The notes beneath the pieces are model-generated. The model was not told where the DNA came from. It saw only the letters and a list, made by a program, of their open reading frames with translations, and ran no database searches. Both the position numbers and the translations under genes were made by a program. This document shows, piece after piece, positions 1-8,536 of a DNA stretch of 64,000 bases. The stretch is taken from NCBI RefSeq assembly GCF_012584455.1, contig NZ_JABAEB010000003.1, forward strand, positions 63,641 to 127,640. The letters run 5' to 3'. The first letter of the stretch is position 1; each line of letters starts with the position of its first letter. The DNA is from Shewanella oncorhynchi (GTDB lineage Bacteria > Pseudomonadota > Gammaproteobacteria > Enterobacterales > Shewanellaceae).

Positions 1-85
<85 letters not shown>

Positions 86-940
86 CTAGTCATGATACTG
101 CTCGGCGGCATATAAGGTGTTTTCTAATAGGCTTGCAATCGTCATCGGGCCAACACCGCCGGGGACTGGAGTGATAAAGCTGGCATTTTGCGCAGCAATG
201 TCATATTGCACATCGCCGACTAAGGTGCCGTTATCTAAACGGTTAATACCCACATCTATTACAATCGCGCCAGACTTGATCCACTCGCCAGGAATAAAGC
301 CAGGTTTACCCACTGCAACGATCACGAGATCTGCCTGACGAATTTTTTGCTCGAGATTCTTAGTGAAGCGGTGGCAAGTAGTGGTGGTGCAGCCAGCAAG
401 CAGCAACTCTAAGGTCATTGGGCGGCCGACAATATTGGATGCGCCAACCACAACAGCATCTAAACCATAGGTATCAACGCCGGTGGATTTGATGAGTGTC
501 ATTATGCCCATTGGGGTGCAAGAGCGCAGCACCGGAATACGCTGGGCTAAACGGCCGACGTTGTACGGGTGAAATCCATCGACGTCTTTATCTGGGCGGA
601 TACGCTCGATGACTTTTGAGTCTTCGATATGTGCGGGTAATGGCAGTTGCACTAAGATGCCATCAATTGTCGGATCATCATTAAGACTATCAATCAGGTT
701 GAGTAATTCATCTTCAGTGCAGTTTGTTTCTAAATCGTATGAACGAGAAATAAATCCAACTTCTTCACAAGCCTTACGTTTACTGCCAACATAAACTTGT
801 GATGCCGGATCGGCTCCCACTAATATTACGGCTAAACCCGGTACGCGTTGTCCAGCCTCTTTGCGGGCGGTGACTTTTTCGCTGAGCTTAGTGCGGATGG
901 ATTGAGCAATCGCCTTGCCGTCGATTATTTGGGCTGTCAT
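86..940 (-). CDS. folD: Bifunctional methylenetetrahydrofolate dehydrogenase/cyclohydrolase FolD
   Basis: Cytosolic enzyme of one-carbon metabolism. It oxidises 5,10-methylene-THF with NADP and hydrolyses the product to 10-formyl-THF for purine and fMet synthesis. The 284-residue product is normal length for FolD. The N-terminal catalytic domain carries the YVGSK segment (Tyr50, Lys54). The segment [10 protein letters not shown] and the nucleotide-binding [12 protein letters not shown] (about residues 163-174) are family hallmarks, and the C-terminal [11 protein letters not shown] is intact. It is transcribed away from the tRNA cluster. The stop codon abuts the heptamer repeat, so any 3' UTR runs through the repeat. 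Confidence 0.97.
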   Translation of the reverse strand: MTAQIIDGKAIAQSIRTKLSEKVTARKEAGQRVPGLAVILVGADPASQVYVGSKRKACEEVGFISRSYDLETNCTEDELLNLIDSLNDDPTIDGILVQLPLPAHIEDSKVIERIRPDKDVDGFHPYNVGRLAQRIPVLRSCTPMGIMTLIKSTGVDTYGLDAVVVGASNIVGRPMTLELLLAGCTTTTCHRFTKNLEQKIRQADLVIVAVGKPGFIPGEWIKSGAIVIDVGINRLDNGTLVGDVQYDIAAQNASFITPVPGGVGPMTIASLLENTLYAAEQYHD

Positions 941-1121
941 GGGTGTAGGATATCCTTTATATGGGCGATGGTGAAAACAGTAGTTAACACAGAGATTGGC
1001 AATCGTGGCTATTTTAACAGGGCACAGCTACTGTGTCATGGTTAAAGCCGTTGCCAAGTGGATAAAAAAAACCAGATTAGCCTGATAATTCAGCACCTAG
1101 AGTCGAACGATAAAAAAATCG

Positions 1122-1150
1122 TTGACGGGTGTAAAGTGAGGGGATAAGAT
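1122..1150 (+). promoter_or_regulatory. Sigma70 promoter of the tRNA operon
   Basis: TTGACG (1122-1127), a 17-bp spacer and TAAGAT (1145-1150), followed by a GC-rich discriminator GCGCTCC. A GC-rich discriminator is typical of stringently controlled stable-RNA promoters. It lies upstream of the decayed and intact tRNA genes. Promoter activity is inferred from sequence only. Confidence 0.6.
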
Positions 1151-1208
1151 GCGCTCCGTTCTCAGGCAGATGTGTTCATCTTGCGCTGAAAATGTCATGT
1201 AAGACCTT

Positions 1209-1288
1209 AGGTGATTAGCGCAGTACGATAGAGTGCATCCAGATTTTGGATGAGAGCGGACCAGAGGGAACCCTCTGAGTTGATACCA
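1209..1288 (+). pseudogene. Decayed tRNA-Pro copy
   Basis: The segment copies the tRNA-Pro gene that begins 96 bp downstream. It shares the flank ATGTAAGA.CTT, the 5' half GGTGATTAGCGCAGT, the TTTGG anticodon-loop core, CCAGAGGG and a terminal ACCA. The anticodon stem is disrupted and the T-arm sequence GGTTCGAATCC is missing, so a cloverleaf cannot form. It sits between the operon promoter and the intact tRNA-Pro. The best reading is an old tandem duplication that has decayed while still being transcribed as leader. Confidence 0.7.
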
Positions 1289-1304
1289 AAAAATGTAAGA
1301 TCTT

Positions 1305-1381
<77 letters not shown>

Positions 1382-1498
1382 CTTTATTGTCGTTTGCTTC
1401 AATGAATTCAAAAATAATTTGAACTCAAATAGGCGAATGATAGGGTTAGCATAAATGCTTTCCAAATCGGTTAGGATACAGAAAATTCTGTAAACCAT

Positions 1499-1575
1499 GC
1501 GCCCGTAGCTCAGTTGGATAGAGCACCCGCCTTCTAAGCGGGTGGTCGCAGGTTCGAATCCTGCCGGGCGTACCA
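1499..1575 (+). tRNA. tRNA-Arg(TCT)
   Basis: Seventy-seven nt with encoded CCA. The acceptor GCGCCCG pairs with CGGGCGT. The anticodon stem CCCGC/GCGGG has loop CTTCTAA, giving anticodon TCT, which reads AGA/AGG. The T-arm GCAGGTTCGAATCCTGC is intact. Confidence 0.97.
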
Positions 1576-1583
1576 GTTTCAGT

Positions 1584-1660
1584 GGTGATTGTAGCTCAGT
1601 TGGTAGAGTCCCGGATTGTGATTCCGGTTGTCGTGGGTTCGAGCCCCATCAGTCACCCCA
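1584..1660 (+). tRNA. tRNA-His(GTG)
   Basis: Starts with the extra G(-1) characteristic of tRNA-His. The acceptor GTGATTG pairs with CAGTCAC, with one G-U pair. The anticodon stem CCGGA/TCCGG encloses TTGTGAT, giving GTG. CCA is encoded. It lies 8 bp after tRNA-Arg, so co-transcription is clear. Confidence 0.97.
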
Positions 1661-1684
1661 TTTTTAGTACTTTGAGTACAAATT

Positions 1685-1713
1685 AAAAAAAGCGACCTTG
1701 TGTCGCTTTTTTT
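1685..1713 (+). terminator. Terminator of the tRNA operon
   Basis: AGCGAC, a 5-nt loop and GTCGCT, flanked by an A-run and followed by seven Ts. A classic intrinsic terminator 25 bp after tRNA-His. Confidence 0.9.
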
Positions 1714-1738
1714 ATACCCCAGATTCGGCTGTTGAGGC

Positions 1739-1767
1739 TCGACTCTGCAGAAAACGGTGGCTATAAT
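1739..1767 (+). promoter_or_regulatory. Putative tig promoter
   Basis: TCGACT (1739-1744), 17 bp, then a perfect TATAAT (1762-1767) about 155 bp upstream of the tig start and after the tRNA terminator. Start-site position not tested. Confidence 0.5.
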
Positions 1768-1921
1768 GTCGCGTCTTGATAGATATCAACTATGAGCGAC
1801 CTGTGCCTAAAGCCAGTTGTGGTGGGCATTGTAGTCAAATTTAATGATCAAGAAACGAATACCTGAATAGTTGATGAATCGGCTATTACAAAGGACGTTA
1901 GACAAATTTCGAGGTAAAACA

Positions 1922-3226
1922 ATGCAAGTTTCTGTTGAAGCAACCCAAGGCCTAGAGCGTCGCCTGACCATTTCTGTTCCTGCTGAACAAATTGAAAAGC
2001 TGGTTAAAGACAGTTTACAACGTGAAGCTAAGCGTGCTCGTATCCCAGGTTTCCGTCCTGGTAAAGTGCCTGTTACTGTTATAAACAAACGTTACGGCGC
2101 AGCGATTCGTCAAGACATCATGGGTGAAGTGATGCAACGTAACTTCATCGAAGCAATTATTGCTGAGAAGTTAAACCCAGCGGGTGCACCGACTTTTGTT
2201 CCTGGTTCTACTGATGGCGAAAAATTCGAATTTATCGCTACCTTTGAAATCTATCCAGAAGTTGAGCTGAAAGGCTTAGATGCAATCGAAGTAGAACAGC
2301 CAAAAGCTGAAGTGACTGACGCTGACGTTGACACTATGATTGAAACCTTACGTAAACAACACGCGACTTTCGCTGCTGTTGAGCGTGAAGCTGCTGATGG
2401 CGACAAAGTGAAAATGAACTTTGTTGGCTCAGTTGACGGTGAAGAGTTTGAAGGCGGCAAAGCTGATGATTTCGAACTGCAACTAGGTAGCGGCCGTATG
2501 ATCCCTGGTTTTGAAGCGGGTATCTTAGGTCACAAAGCGGGTGAAGAATTTGTTATCGACGTGAACTTCCCTGAAGAATATCACGCTGAAAACCTGAAAG
2601 GTAAAGCGGCTAAGTTCGCGATTACGCTGACTGAAGTGCAAGCGGCTAACCTGCCAGAAGTAAACGATGAGTTTGCAGCTCTGTTTGGTATCAGCGAAGG
2701 TGGCTTAGAAGCCCTTAAAACTGAAATCCGTAAAAACATGAACCGTGAACTTGAGCAAGCGTTAAAAGCTAACGTGAAAGAGCAAGTGATCAATGGTCTG
2801 TTAGCTAACAACGATATCACTTTGCCAAAAGCATTGATCGATGGCGAAGTTAACGTTCTGCGTCAACAAGCCATGCAACGTTTTGGCGGCCAATCGGCTA
2901 ACATGCCAGAACTGCCAGCTGAATTGTTCACTGAACAAGCTGCACGTCGTGTTAAAATCGGTCTGCTATTAGGCGAAGTCATCAAGACGAACGAACTGAA
3001 AGCGGAAGATGAACGCGTACAAGGCTTGATCGCTTCTATGGCTTCTGCCTACGAAGATCCAAGTGAAGTTGTTGCTTATTACAACAGCAACAAAGAGCTG
3101 ATGCAAAACATGCGCAACGTTGCTTTAGAAGAGCAAGCGGTTGAAGCACTGTTGAAATCTGCCAAAGTGACCGAAAAACAAGTCGCTTTTGAGGAATTTA
3201 TGAACAAGGCTACCGGTCGCGCATAA
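1922..3226 (+). CDS. tig: Trigger factor, ribosome-associated peptidyl-prolyl isomerase chaperone
   Basis: Binds the ribosome exit tunnel and protects nascent chains. The 434-residue product matches family length (about 432 in E. coli). The N-terminal ribosome-binding domain contains [10 protein letters not shown]. The central FKBP-like domain follows (about residues 150-240, around [14 protein letters not shown]). A helical C-terminal chaperone domain completes it. I chose the ATG at 1922, preceded by GAGG at a good distance; the open frame extends 17 codons upstream without a family match. It heads the conserved tig-clpP-clpX-lon order, with its own promoter and terminator. Confidence 0.97.
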   Translation: MQVSVEATQGLERRLTISVPAEQIEKLVKDSLQREAKRARIPGFRPGKVPVTVINKRYGAAIRQDIMGEVMQRNFIEAIIAEKLNPAGAPTFVPGSTDGEKFEFIATFEIYPEVELKGLDAIEVEQPKAEVTDADVDTMIETLRKQHATFAAVEREAADGDKVKMNFVGSVDGEEFEGGKADDFELQLGSGRMIPGFEAGILGHKAGEEFVIDVNFPEEYHAENLKGKAAKFAITLTEVQAANLPEVNDEFAALFGISEGGLEALKTEIRKNMNRELEQALKANVKEQVINGLLANNDITLPKALIDGEVNVLRQQAMQRFGGQSANMPELPAELFTEQAARRVKIGLLLGEVIKTNELKAEDERVQGLIASMASAYEDPSEVVAYYNSNKELMQNMRNVALEEQAVEALLKSAKVTEKQVAFEEFMNKATGRA

Positions 3227-3232
3227 GCTAAG

Positions 3233-3259
3233 CTTGACTTGATTAGCTGTTCGCCATTT
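3233..3259 (+). promoter_or_regulatory. Sigma32-like promoter of clpPX
   Basis: CTTGACT (3233-3239), a 12-bp spacer and CGCCATTT (3252-3259). The heat-shock consensus is CTTGAAA-N11-16-CCCCATNT, so five of seven and seven of eight positions match. It overlaps the tig terminator stem. A sigma70-type TTGACT/TATAAT pair with a long 19-bp spacer overlaps the same bases. Heat-shock control of clpP is known in E. coli; here it is inferred. Confidence 0.5.
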
Positions 3260-3261
3260 AT

Positions 3262-3299
3262 AATGGCTCGTATGAGGCTCCTCATGCGAGCCATTTTTA
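3262..3299 (+). terminator. Terminator after tig
   Basis: A 16-bp hairpin, with one T-G pair, between AATGGCTCG and CGAGCCATT and a 2-nt closing gap, followed by TTTTTAT. It partly overlaps the presumed clpP promoter. Confidence 0.85.
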
Positions 3300-3315
3300 T
3301 TTAGGGAAGTGAATA

Positions 3316-3924
3316 ATGCATAATGCGTCAGACATACAAAGTGCTTTAGTGCCTATGGTGATCGAACAGACTGCTAAGGGTGAACGCTCATACGATATTT
3401 ATTCTCGTTTGTTGAAAGAGCGGATTATCTTTTTGGTAGGTCAAGTTGAAGAACACATGGCAAACCTTATCGTGGCGCAATTATTATTCTTAGAATCAGA
3501 AAGCCCAGATAAAGATATCTTTTTATACATTAACTCCCCTGGTGGTTCTGTCACCGCAGGCATGGCGATTTATGATACCATGCAGTTTATCAAACCGAAT
3601 GTTAGCACTGTCTGTATCGGCCAAGCCGCCAGTATGGGCGCTTTCTTGTTAGCCGGCGGTGAGAAGGGTAAGCGTCACTGTTTACCAAACTCTCGCGTGA
3701 TGATCCATCAACCGCTGGGTGGTTTCCAAGGTCAAGCATCAGATATTGCTATTCATGCCAAAGAAATCTTAGGCATTAAAAATAAGCTTAACCTAATGCT
3801 CGCTGAACACACAGGTCAACCGCTCGAAGTGATTGAACGCGATACCGATCGTGACAACTTCATGAGTGCAACTCAAGCCGTCGAATATGGCTTAGTTGAC
3901 TCTGTGATGACGAAACGCGGCTGA
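3316..3924 (+). CDS. clpP: ATP-dependent Clp protease proteolytic subunit
   Basis: Serine peptidase that forms the double heptameric chamber and works with ClpX or ClpA unfoldases in the cytosol. The product has 202 residues. The catalytic triad is visible: Ser106 in GQAASMGAF, His131 in MIHQPLGG and Asp180 in DTDRDNF. The ATG follows a GGGAAGTG ribosome site. clpX starts 84 bp downstream without an intervening terminator, so the pair is probably one transcript. Confidence 0.98.
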   Translation: MHNASDIQSALVPMVIEQTAKGERSYDIYSRLLKERIIFLVGQVEEHMANLIVAQLLFLESESPDKDIFLYINSPGGSVTAGMAIYDTMQFIKPNVSTVCIGQAASMGAFLLAGGEKGKRHCLPNSRVMIHQPLGGFQGQASDIAIHAKEILGIKNKLNLMLAEHTGQPLEVIERDTDRDNFMSATQAVEYGLVDSVMTKRG

Positions 3925-4008
3925 TTTTTGCTTTTGACTGAGCTATGCTTTGTAAAAGTTAAGCAAATTTAAGACAGGCAGTAGAGCAGACTGCAAATGA
4001 GGTAATTA

Positions 4009-5289
4009 ATGGGCGACAACAAAAATAATGGTGACAGCGGTAAATTGCTGTACTGCTCTTTTTGCGGAAAGAGCCAGCATGAAGTCAGAAAACTCATTGC
4101 TGGCCCATCAGTGTATGTATGCGACGAATGTGTTGAGTTATGTAACGACATCATTCGTGAAGAGATTAAAGAAATCTCTCCAAAGCGTGATAGCGATAAA
4201 TTACCGACACCACATGAGTTGCGTGCACATTTAGACGATTATGTTATTGGCCAAGACAGAGCGAAAAAAGTGCTTTCTGTGGCAGTGTATAACCACTATA
4301 AGCGTTTAAAAAATGCATCGCCTAAAGATGGTATCGAGCTGGGCAAGAGTAATATTTTGCTTATCGGTCCAACGGGTAGCGGTAAAACCCTACTGGCTGA
4401 AACCCTTGCGCGCTCACTCAATGTGCCTTTCACTATGGCAGATGCTACTACGCTGACTGAAGCGGGTTATGTGGGTGAAGACGTTGAAAACATCATTCAA
4501 AAGTTGCTGCAAAAGTGCGACTACGATGTTGAGAAGGCGCAGCGTGGTATCGTTTATATCGATGAAATCGATAAAATTAGTCGTAAGTCAGACAATCCAT
4601 CAATCACCCGTGACGTATCGGGTGAGGGTGTACAGCAAGCGCTGCTTAAGCTGATTGAAGGTACTGTTGCCGCGGTTCCACCACAAGGTGGCCGTAAGCA
4701 TCCACAGCAAGAATTCTTACAAGTCGATACTTCTAAGATCCTGTTTATCTGTGGTGGTGCATTTGCAGGGCTTGAGAAAGTGATTGAGCAACGTGCGCAC
4801 GTTGGCTCGGGTATCGGTTTTGGTGCACAGGTGAAAGGCGAGAAAGAGAAGGCGACGATCTCTGAAACGTTATCACAAGTAGAACCTGGCGATTTAGTCA
4901 AATACGGTTTAATCCCTGAGTTTATTGGTCGTCTACCAGTGGTTGCGACTCTGACTGAGCTGGATGAAGAAGCTTTAGTACAAATTCTATCTCAACCTAA
5001 AAATGCCCTAACTAAGCAATACAGTGCGTTATTTGAGATGGAAGGGGTAGAGCTTGAGTTCCGCGAAGATGCGCTTAAAGCGATTGCTCACAAAGCCATG
5101 TCTCGCAAGACAGGTGCCCGTGGTCTACGCTCCATCGTTGAAAGTATTCTGCTGGATACTATGTACGATATCCCATCCGTTGACGGTGTGGTGAAGGCCG
5201 TTGTGGATGAATCAGTCGTGAAAGGGGAATCTGCCCCAATCTTGATTTACGAGCACAATGAGGCCCAAGTGGCATCAGGCGAACAATAA
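4009..5289 (+). CDS. clpX: Clp protease ATP-binding subunit ClpX
   Basis: AAA+ unfoldase that selects substrates and feeds them to ClpP. The 426-residue product has the N-terminal C4 zinc-binding domain (Cys16, Cys19, Cys38, Cys41), Walker A GPTGSGKT (120-127), Walker B IVYIDEID (181-188), pore loop GYVG (153-156), RKH loop (229-231) and the ClpP-docking IGF loop (269-271). All functional elements are present. It ends at a strong terminator before lon. Confidence 0.98.
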   Translation: MGDNKNNGDSGKLLYCSFCGKSQHEVRKLIAGPSVYVCDECVELCNDIIREEIKEISPKRDSDKLPTPHELRAHLDDYVIGQDRAKKVLSVAVYNHYKRLKNASPKDGIELGKSNILLIGPTGSGKTLLAETLARSLNVPFTMADATTLTEAGYVGEDVENIIQKLLQKCDYDVEKAQRGIVYIDEIDKISRKSDNPSITRDVSGEGVQQALLKLIEGTVAAVPPQGGRKHPQQEFLQVDTSKILFICGGAFAGLEKVIEQRAHVGSGIGFGAQVKGEKEKATISETLSQVEPGDLVKYGLIPEFIGRLPVVATLTELDEEALVQILSQPKNALTKQYSALFEMEGVELEFREDALKAIAHKAMSRKTGARGLRSIVESILLDTMYDIPSVDGVVKAVVDESVVKGESAPILIYEHNEAQVASGEQ

Positions 5290-5318
5290 TTGTACTGATC
5301 GCTAATAAACTGAAAAAC

Positions 5319-5346
5319 AAGGAGTCCAATGGACTCCTTTTTTCGT
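5319..5346 (+). terminator. Terminator after clpX
   Basis: AAGGAGTCC, loop AAT, GGACTCCTT and six Ts, 30 bp past the clpX stop. Confidence 0.92.
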
Positions 5347-5353
5347 ATTAGCC

Positions 5354-5381
5354 ATTGAAACTCCATAAAGCGTCCCAATAT
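5354..5381 (+). promoter_or_regulatory. Sigma32-like promoter of lon
   Basis: ATTGAAA (5354-5360), a 13-bp spacer and CCCAATAT (5374-5381), matching seven of eight positions of the -10 consensus CCCCATNT. It lies 40 bp upstream of the lon ATG and directly after the clpX terminator. lon is a classic sigma32 gene; activity here is inferred. Confidence 0.65.
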
Positions 5382-5421
5382 ACTCCAGTATTAATCCATT
5401 TCACCAAAACGGAATCGAACT

Positions 5422-7779
5422 ATGACCCAAGAGCGTGAAGCGCATATCGAACTCCCCGTGCTGCCACTGCGAGATGTGGTGGTCTATCCCCATATGGTAA
5501 TTCCGTTATTTGTCGGACGAGAAAAATCTATTCGATGTCTCGAAACGGCAATGGCGCAGGATAAGCAAATTATTTTAGTGGCGCAGCGTGATGCCGAGCT
5601 CGATGAACCATCAAAAGATGACATCTTCGAAGTGGGTACGGTTGCCTCTATTTTACAGTTACTTAAGCTGCCAGACGGTACAGTCAAAGTGCTGGTTGAA
5701 GGTGGTCGTCGCGCCCGTATTACCCGTTATACCCAAGAAACAGAATTTTTTGTGGCTAAGGCTGAGTATCTGGAATCAGAACCGCTGGAAGATAAAGAAG
5801 AAGAAGTGTTAGTGCGCAGTGCTATTGGTCAGTTTGAAGGTTATATCAAGCTGAACAAAAAGATCCCGCCAGAAGTCTTGACCTCTTTATCGGGTATCGA
5901 TGAAGCGGCGCGTCTGGCCGATACTATGGCCGCACACATGCCACTTAAGCTTGAAGATAAGCAATCTGTGCTTGAGATGGTCAACGTCGGCGAACGTCTG
6001 GAATATCTAATGGCGATGATGGAATCGGAGATCGACCTATTACAGGTTGAGAAACGTATCCGGACTCGCGTTAAAAAACAGATGGAAAAGAGTCAGCGTG
6101 AGTACTATCTGAACGAACAGATGAAAGCCATCCAGAAAGAACTGGGTGACCTAGATGAAGGCCATGACGAATTTGAAGCCTTAAATCGTAAGATTGAAGA
6201 GGCTAACATGCCCGCTGAGGCGAAAGAGAAAGCCCTCGCCGAACTTAACAAGTTACGCATGATGTCACCAATGTCGGCTGAAGCGACGGTTGTTCGCAGT
6301 TATGTCGATTGGATGACGGCTGTGCCTTGGAGCCAACGCTCTAAAATCAAACGTGATTTAGCTAAAGCCCAAGAAGTACTCGACACCGATCATTTTGGTC
6401 TTGAAAAAGTCAAAGAACGTATCTTGGAATATTTGGCAGTCCAAAGCCGAGTGCGTCAGCTTAAAGGGCCAATCCTGTGTTTAGTGGGGCCACCAGGTGT
6501 GGGTAAAACCTCGCTAGGTCAATCGATCGCTAAGGCGACCGGTCGTAAGTATGTGCGTGTTGCCCTCGGTGGCGTGCGTGATGAAGCGGAAATCCGTGGT
6601 CACCGCCGTACTTACATTGGGTCTATGCCGGGTAAAGTCATTCAAAAGATGGCTAAAGTCGGCGTGAAAAACCCGTTATTCTTGCTCGATGAAATCGACA
6701 AGATGAGTTCTGATATGCGCGGAGATCCGGCTTCTGCTTTATTAGAAGTGTTAGATCCTGAGCAAAATGCGACCTTTAACGATCATTACCTCGAAGTCGA
6801 TTACGACCTATCCGATGTGATGTTTGTTGCAACGTCAAACTCCATGGATATTCCTGGGCCACTACTTGACCGTATGGAAGTCATTCGTTTATCGGGTTAC
6901 ACCGAAGACGAGAAGCTGAATATTGCTAAGCAACATTTGCTGAATAAGCAAATCGAGCGCAATGGTTTAAAAGCCACTGAAATTAAAGTCGATGATAGTG
7001 CTATCGTTGGCATTATCCGTTATTACACCCGTGAAGCGGGTGTGCGTTCACTCGAGCGTGAATTGTCTAAGATTTGCCGTAAAGTCGTGAAAATGATTTT
7101 GCTCGATAAGTCGGTCAAGTCTGTGACTGTTAACCAAGAGAATCTCAAGTCTTTCCTTGGCGTGCAGCGCTTTGATTACGGCAAAGCCGAGTCTAAGAAC
7201 CAAATCGGTCAAGTGACTGGCTTAGCTTGGACTCAAGTGGGCGGTGACTTACTGACGATTGAAGCAACCTCAGTGCCAGGTAAAGGGAAGTTAACCTATA
7301 CCGGTTCCCTTGGCGACGTGATGCAAGAGTCGATTCAAGCAGCGATGACAGTTGTTCGCGCCCGTGCGGAACAATTAGGTATCAATGCGGATTTCTACGA
7401 GAAGCGTGATATCCACGTGCATGTGCCAGAAGGTGCGACACCCAAAGATGGTCCATCTGCTGGTGCGGCTATGTGTACCGCGTTAGTATCCAGCTTAACG
7501 GGTAACCCAGTGCGTGCCGATGTGGCCATGACTGGTGAAATAACCTTACGTGGTGAAGTGTTACCTATCGGTGGTTTGAAAGAAAAACTGCTAGCAGCTC
7601 ACCGCGGCGGCATAAAATTGGTGCTTATTCCAAAAGAAAATGAGCGCGATTTGGAAGAAATTCCTGCCAATGTGATTGCCGATTTAGAAATTCGTCCCGT
7701 GCGTTGGGTCGATGAAGTGTTAAAACTGGCCCTAGAAAGACCAGTTGAAGGCTTCGAAGTGGTTAAAAACTTGGCATAA
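5422..7779 (+). CDS. lon: ATP-dependent protease La (Lon)
   Basis: Cytosolic AAA+ serine protease for misfolded and regulatory proteins. At 785 residues it matches the E. coli protein. Order: N-terminal LonN substrate domain ([14 protein letters not shown]), coiled coil, AAA+ module with Walker A GPPGVGKT (356-363), and C-terminal protease domain with the Ser-Lys dyad (Ser in [11 protein letters not shown] near 680; Lys in [14 protein letters not shown] near 723). The ATG at 5422 has only a weak upstream GGAA. Confidence 0.98.
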   Translation: MTQEREAHIELPVLPLRDVVVYPHMVIPLFVGREKSIRCLETAMAQDKQIILVAQRDAELDEPSKDDIFEVGTVASILQLLKLPDGTVKVLVEGGRRARITRYTQETEFFVAKAEYLESEPLEDKEEEVLVRSAIGQFEGYIKLNKKIPPEVLTSLSGIDEAARLADTMAAHMPLKLEDKQSVLEMVNVGERLEYLMAMMESEIDLLQVEKRIRTRVKKQMEKSQREYYLNEQMKAIQKELGDLDEGHDEFEALNRKIEEANMPAEAKEKALAELNKLRMMSPMSAEATVVRSYVDWMTAVPWSQRSKIKRDLAKAQEVLDTDHFGLEKVKERILEYLAVQSRVRQLKGPILCLVGPPGVGKTSLGQSIAKATGRKYVRVALGGVRDEAEIRGHRRTYIGSMPGKVIQKMAKVGVKNPLFLLDEIDKMSSDMRGDPASALLEVLDPEQNATFNDHYLEVDYDLSDVMFVATSNSMDIPGPLLDRMEVIRLSGYTEDEKLNIAKQHLLNKQIERNGLKATEIKVDDSAIVGIIRYYTREAGVRSLERELSKICRKVVKMILLDKSVKSVTVNQENLKSFLGVQRFDYGKAESKNQIGQVTGLAWTQVGGDLLTIEATSVPGKGKLTYTGSLGDVMQESIQAAMTVVRARAEQLGINADFYEKRDIHVHVPEGATPKDGPSAGAAMCTALVSSLTGNPVRADVAMTGEITLRGEVLPIGGLKEKLLAAHRGGIKLVLIPKENERDLEEIPANVIADLEIRPVRWVDEVLKLALERPVEGFEVVKNLA

Positions 7780-7832
7780 CGCAAGAAATTGCGCTATCAC
7801 GTTAAAAAAAATGAAAAAAGGGGCTTAACAAA

Positions 7833-7900
7833 GCGCAGACCTGTGGTAGCCTAGGTCTGTGGAGAGCCAGCTGCTCCAAGCCCTTGGCGCAACTGGCTTT
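7833..7900 (+). other. Structured lon-hupB spacer
   Basis: Two adjacent hairpins: CAGACCT/AGGTCTG (7836-7842 with 7853-7859), and AGCCAG/CTGGCT (7865-7870 with 7893-7898) enclosing CCAA/TTGG. Neither is followed by a T-run, so they are not standard terminators. Function unknown. Confidence 0.45.
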
Positions 7901-7941
7901 GAGCTGTATCCAGTTTTAATTCTTTGGTTTTCGAACTCAGC

Positions 7942-7970
7942 TTGAACTTTGAATTCAAGCTTGTTATAAA
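7942..7970 (+). promoter_or_regulatory. hupB promoter with embedded inverted repeat
   Basis: TTGAAC (7942-7947), 17 bp and TATAAA (7965-7970), a near-ideal sigma70 promoter 70 bp upstream of hupB. An inverted repeat AGCTTGAA/TTCAAGCT (7939-7946 and 7954-7961) covers the -35 element and could be an operator. Confidence 0.65.
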
Positions 7971-8038
7971 AGCCTCCGCAGACCGCTCTAGAGACGGATT
8001 TGGTTGCGGCGCAAAAAAATTACATTCAAGGGGATGAC

Positions 8039-8311
8039 ATGAACAAATCTGAACTAATCGAGAAAATCGCATCTGGTGCTGACATTTCTAAAGCCGCTGC
8101 TGGCCGAGCACTGGATTCTTTTATCGCTGCTGTGACCGAAGGTCTGAAAGAAGGTGATAAAATTTCTCTTGTTGGTTTTGGTACTTTTGAAGTGCGTGAA
8201 CGCGCTGAGCGTACTGGTCGCAACCCACAAACGGGTGAAGAAATCAAAATCGCAGCAGCTAAAATTCCTGCATTCAAAGCTGGTAAAGCACTGAAAGACG
8301 CTGTTAATTAA
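8039..8311 (+). CDS. hupB: DNA-binding protein HU-beta
   Basis: Nucleoid-associated dimer that bends and compacts DNA. The 90-residue product is exactly HU length. It starts [11 protein letters not shown] and contains the DNA-binding arm [14 protein letters not shown] followed by [14 protein letters not shown]. The ATG at 8039 follows AAGGGGA; the frame extends 13 codons upstream but this is not part of HU. It lies between lon and ppiD, as in most gammaproteobacteria. Confidence 0.98.
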   Translation: MNKSELIEKIASGADISKAAAGRALDSFIAAVTEGLKEGDKISLVGFGTFEVRERAERTGRNPQTGEEIKIAAAKIPAFKAGKALKDAVN

Positions 8312-8350
8312 TCATTAATATCGTAGCCTTTGTAAGGCGTTCGTAATGAC

Positions 8351-8374
8351 AAGCACTGTTTATCAGTGCTTTTT
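8351..8374 (+). terminator. Terminator after hupB
   Basis: AAGCACTG, loop TTTAT, CAGTGCTT and further Ts, 40 bp after the stop codon. Confidence 0.88.
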
Positions 8375-8379
8375 ACGAA

Positions 8380-8506
8380 TTGAAAGTAATGGAATATGAA
8401 GCTTAATTTCTACCATTACTCGGGGTTTTAGAATTTACCAGTGGTAGCGTCTGAATATTCCCCATAAATTACAGAAAGGCGCATCTCAACCTGATGCGCC
8501 TTTTTA
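8380..8506 (+). ncRNA. Possible small RNA or ppiD leader ending in a second terminator
   Basis: A second full intrinsic terminator (GGCGCATC 8478-8485, GATGCGCC 8493-8500, then TTTTTATTTT) lies between the hupB terminator and ppiD with no ORF in between. A weak promoter candidate, TTGAAA (8380-8385), 17 bp and TTAATT (8403-8408), would give a transcript of roughly 95 nt. It could be a free small RNA or an attenuated ppiD leader. Confidence 0.3.
8475..8506 (+). terminator. Second terminator between hupB and ppiD
   Basis: An 8-bp GC-rich stem (GGCGCATC/GATGCGCC) with a 7-nt loop and TTTTTATTTT tail, 31 bp upstream of ppiD. Confidence 0.88.
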
Positions 8507-8536
8507 TTTTGTTAATCGCAACAAGCGAGAAATCTG

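Noticed and set aside
7780..7793. Terminator of lon (CGCAA-GAAA-TTGCG)
   Set aside because: Stem is short and no T-run follows; termination is probably elsewhere or Rho-dependent.
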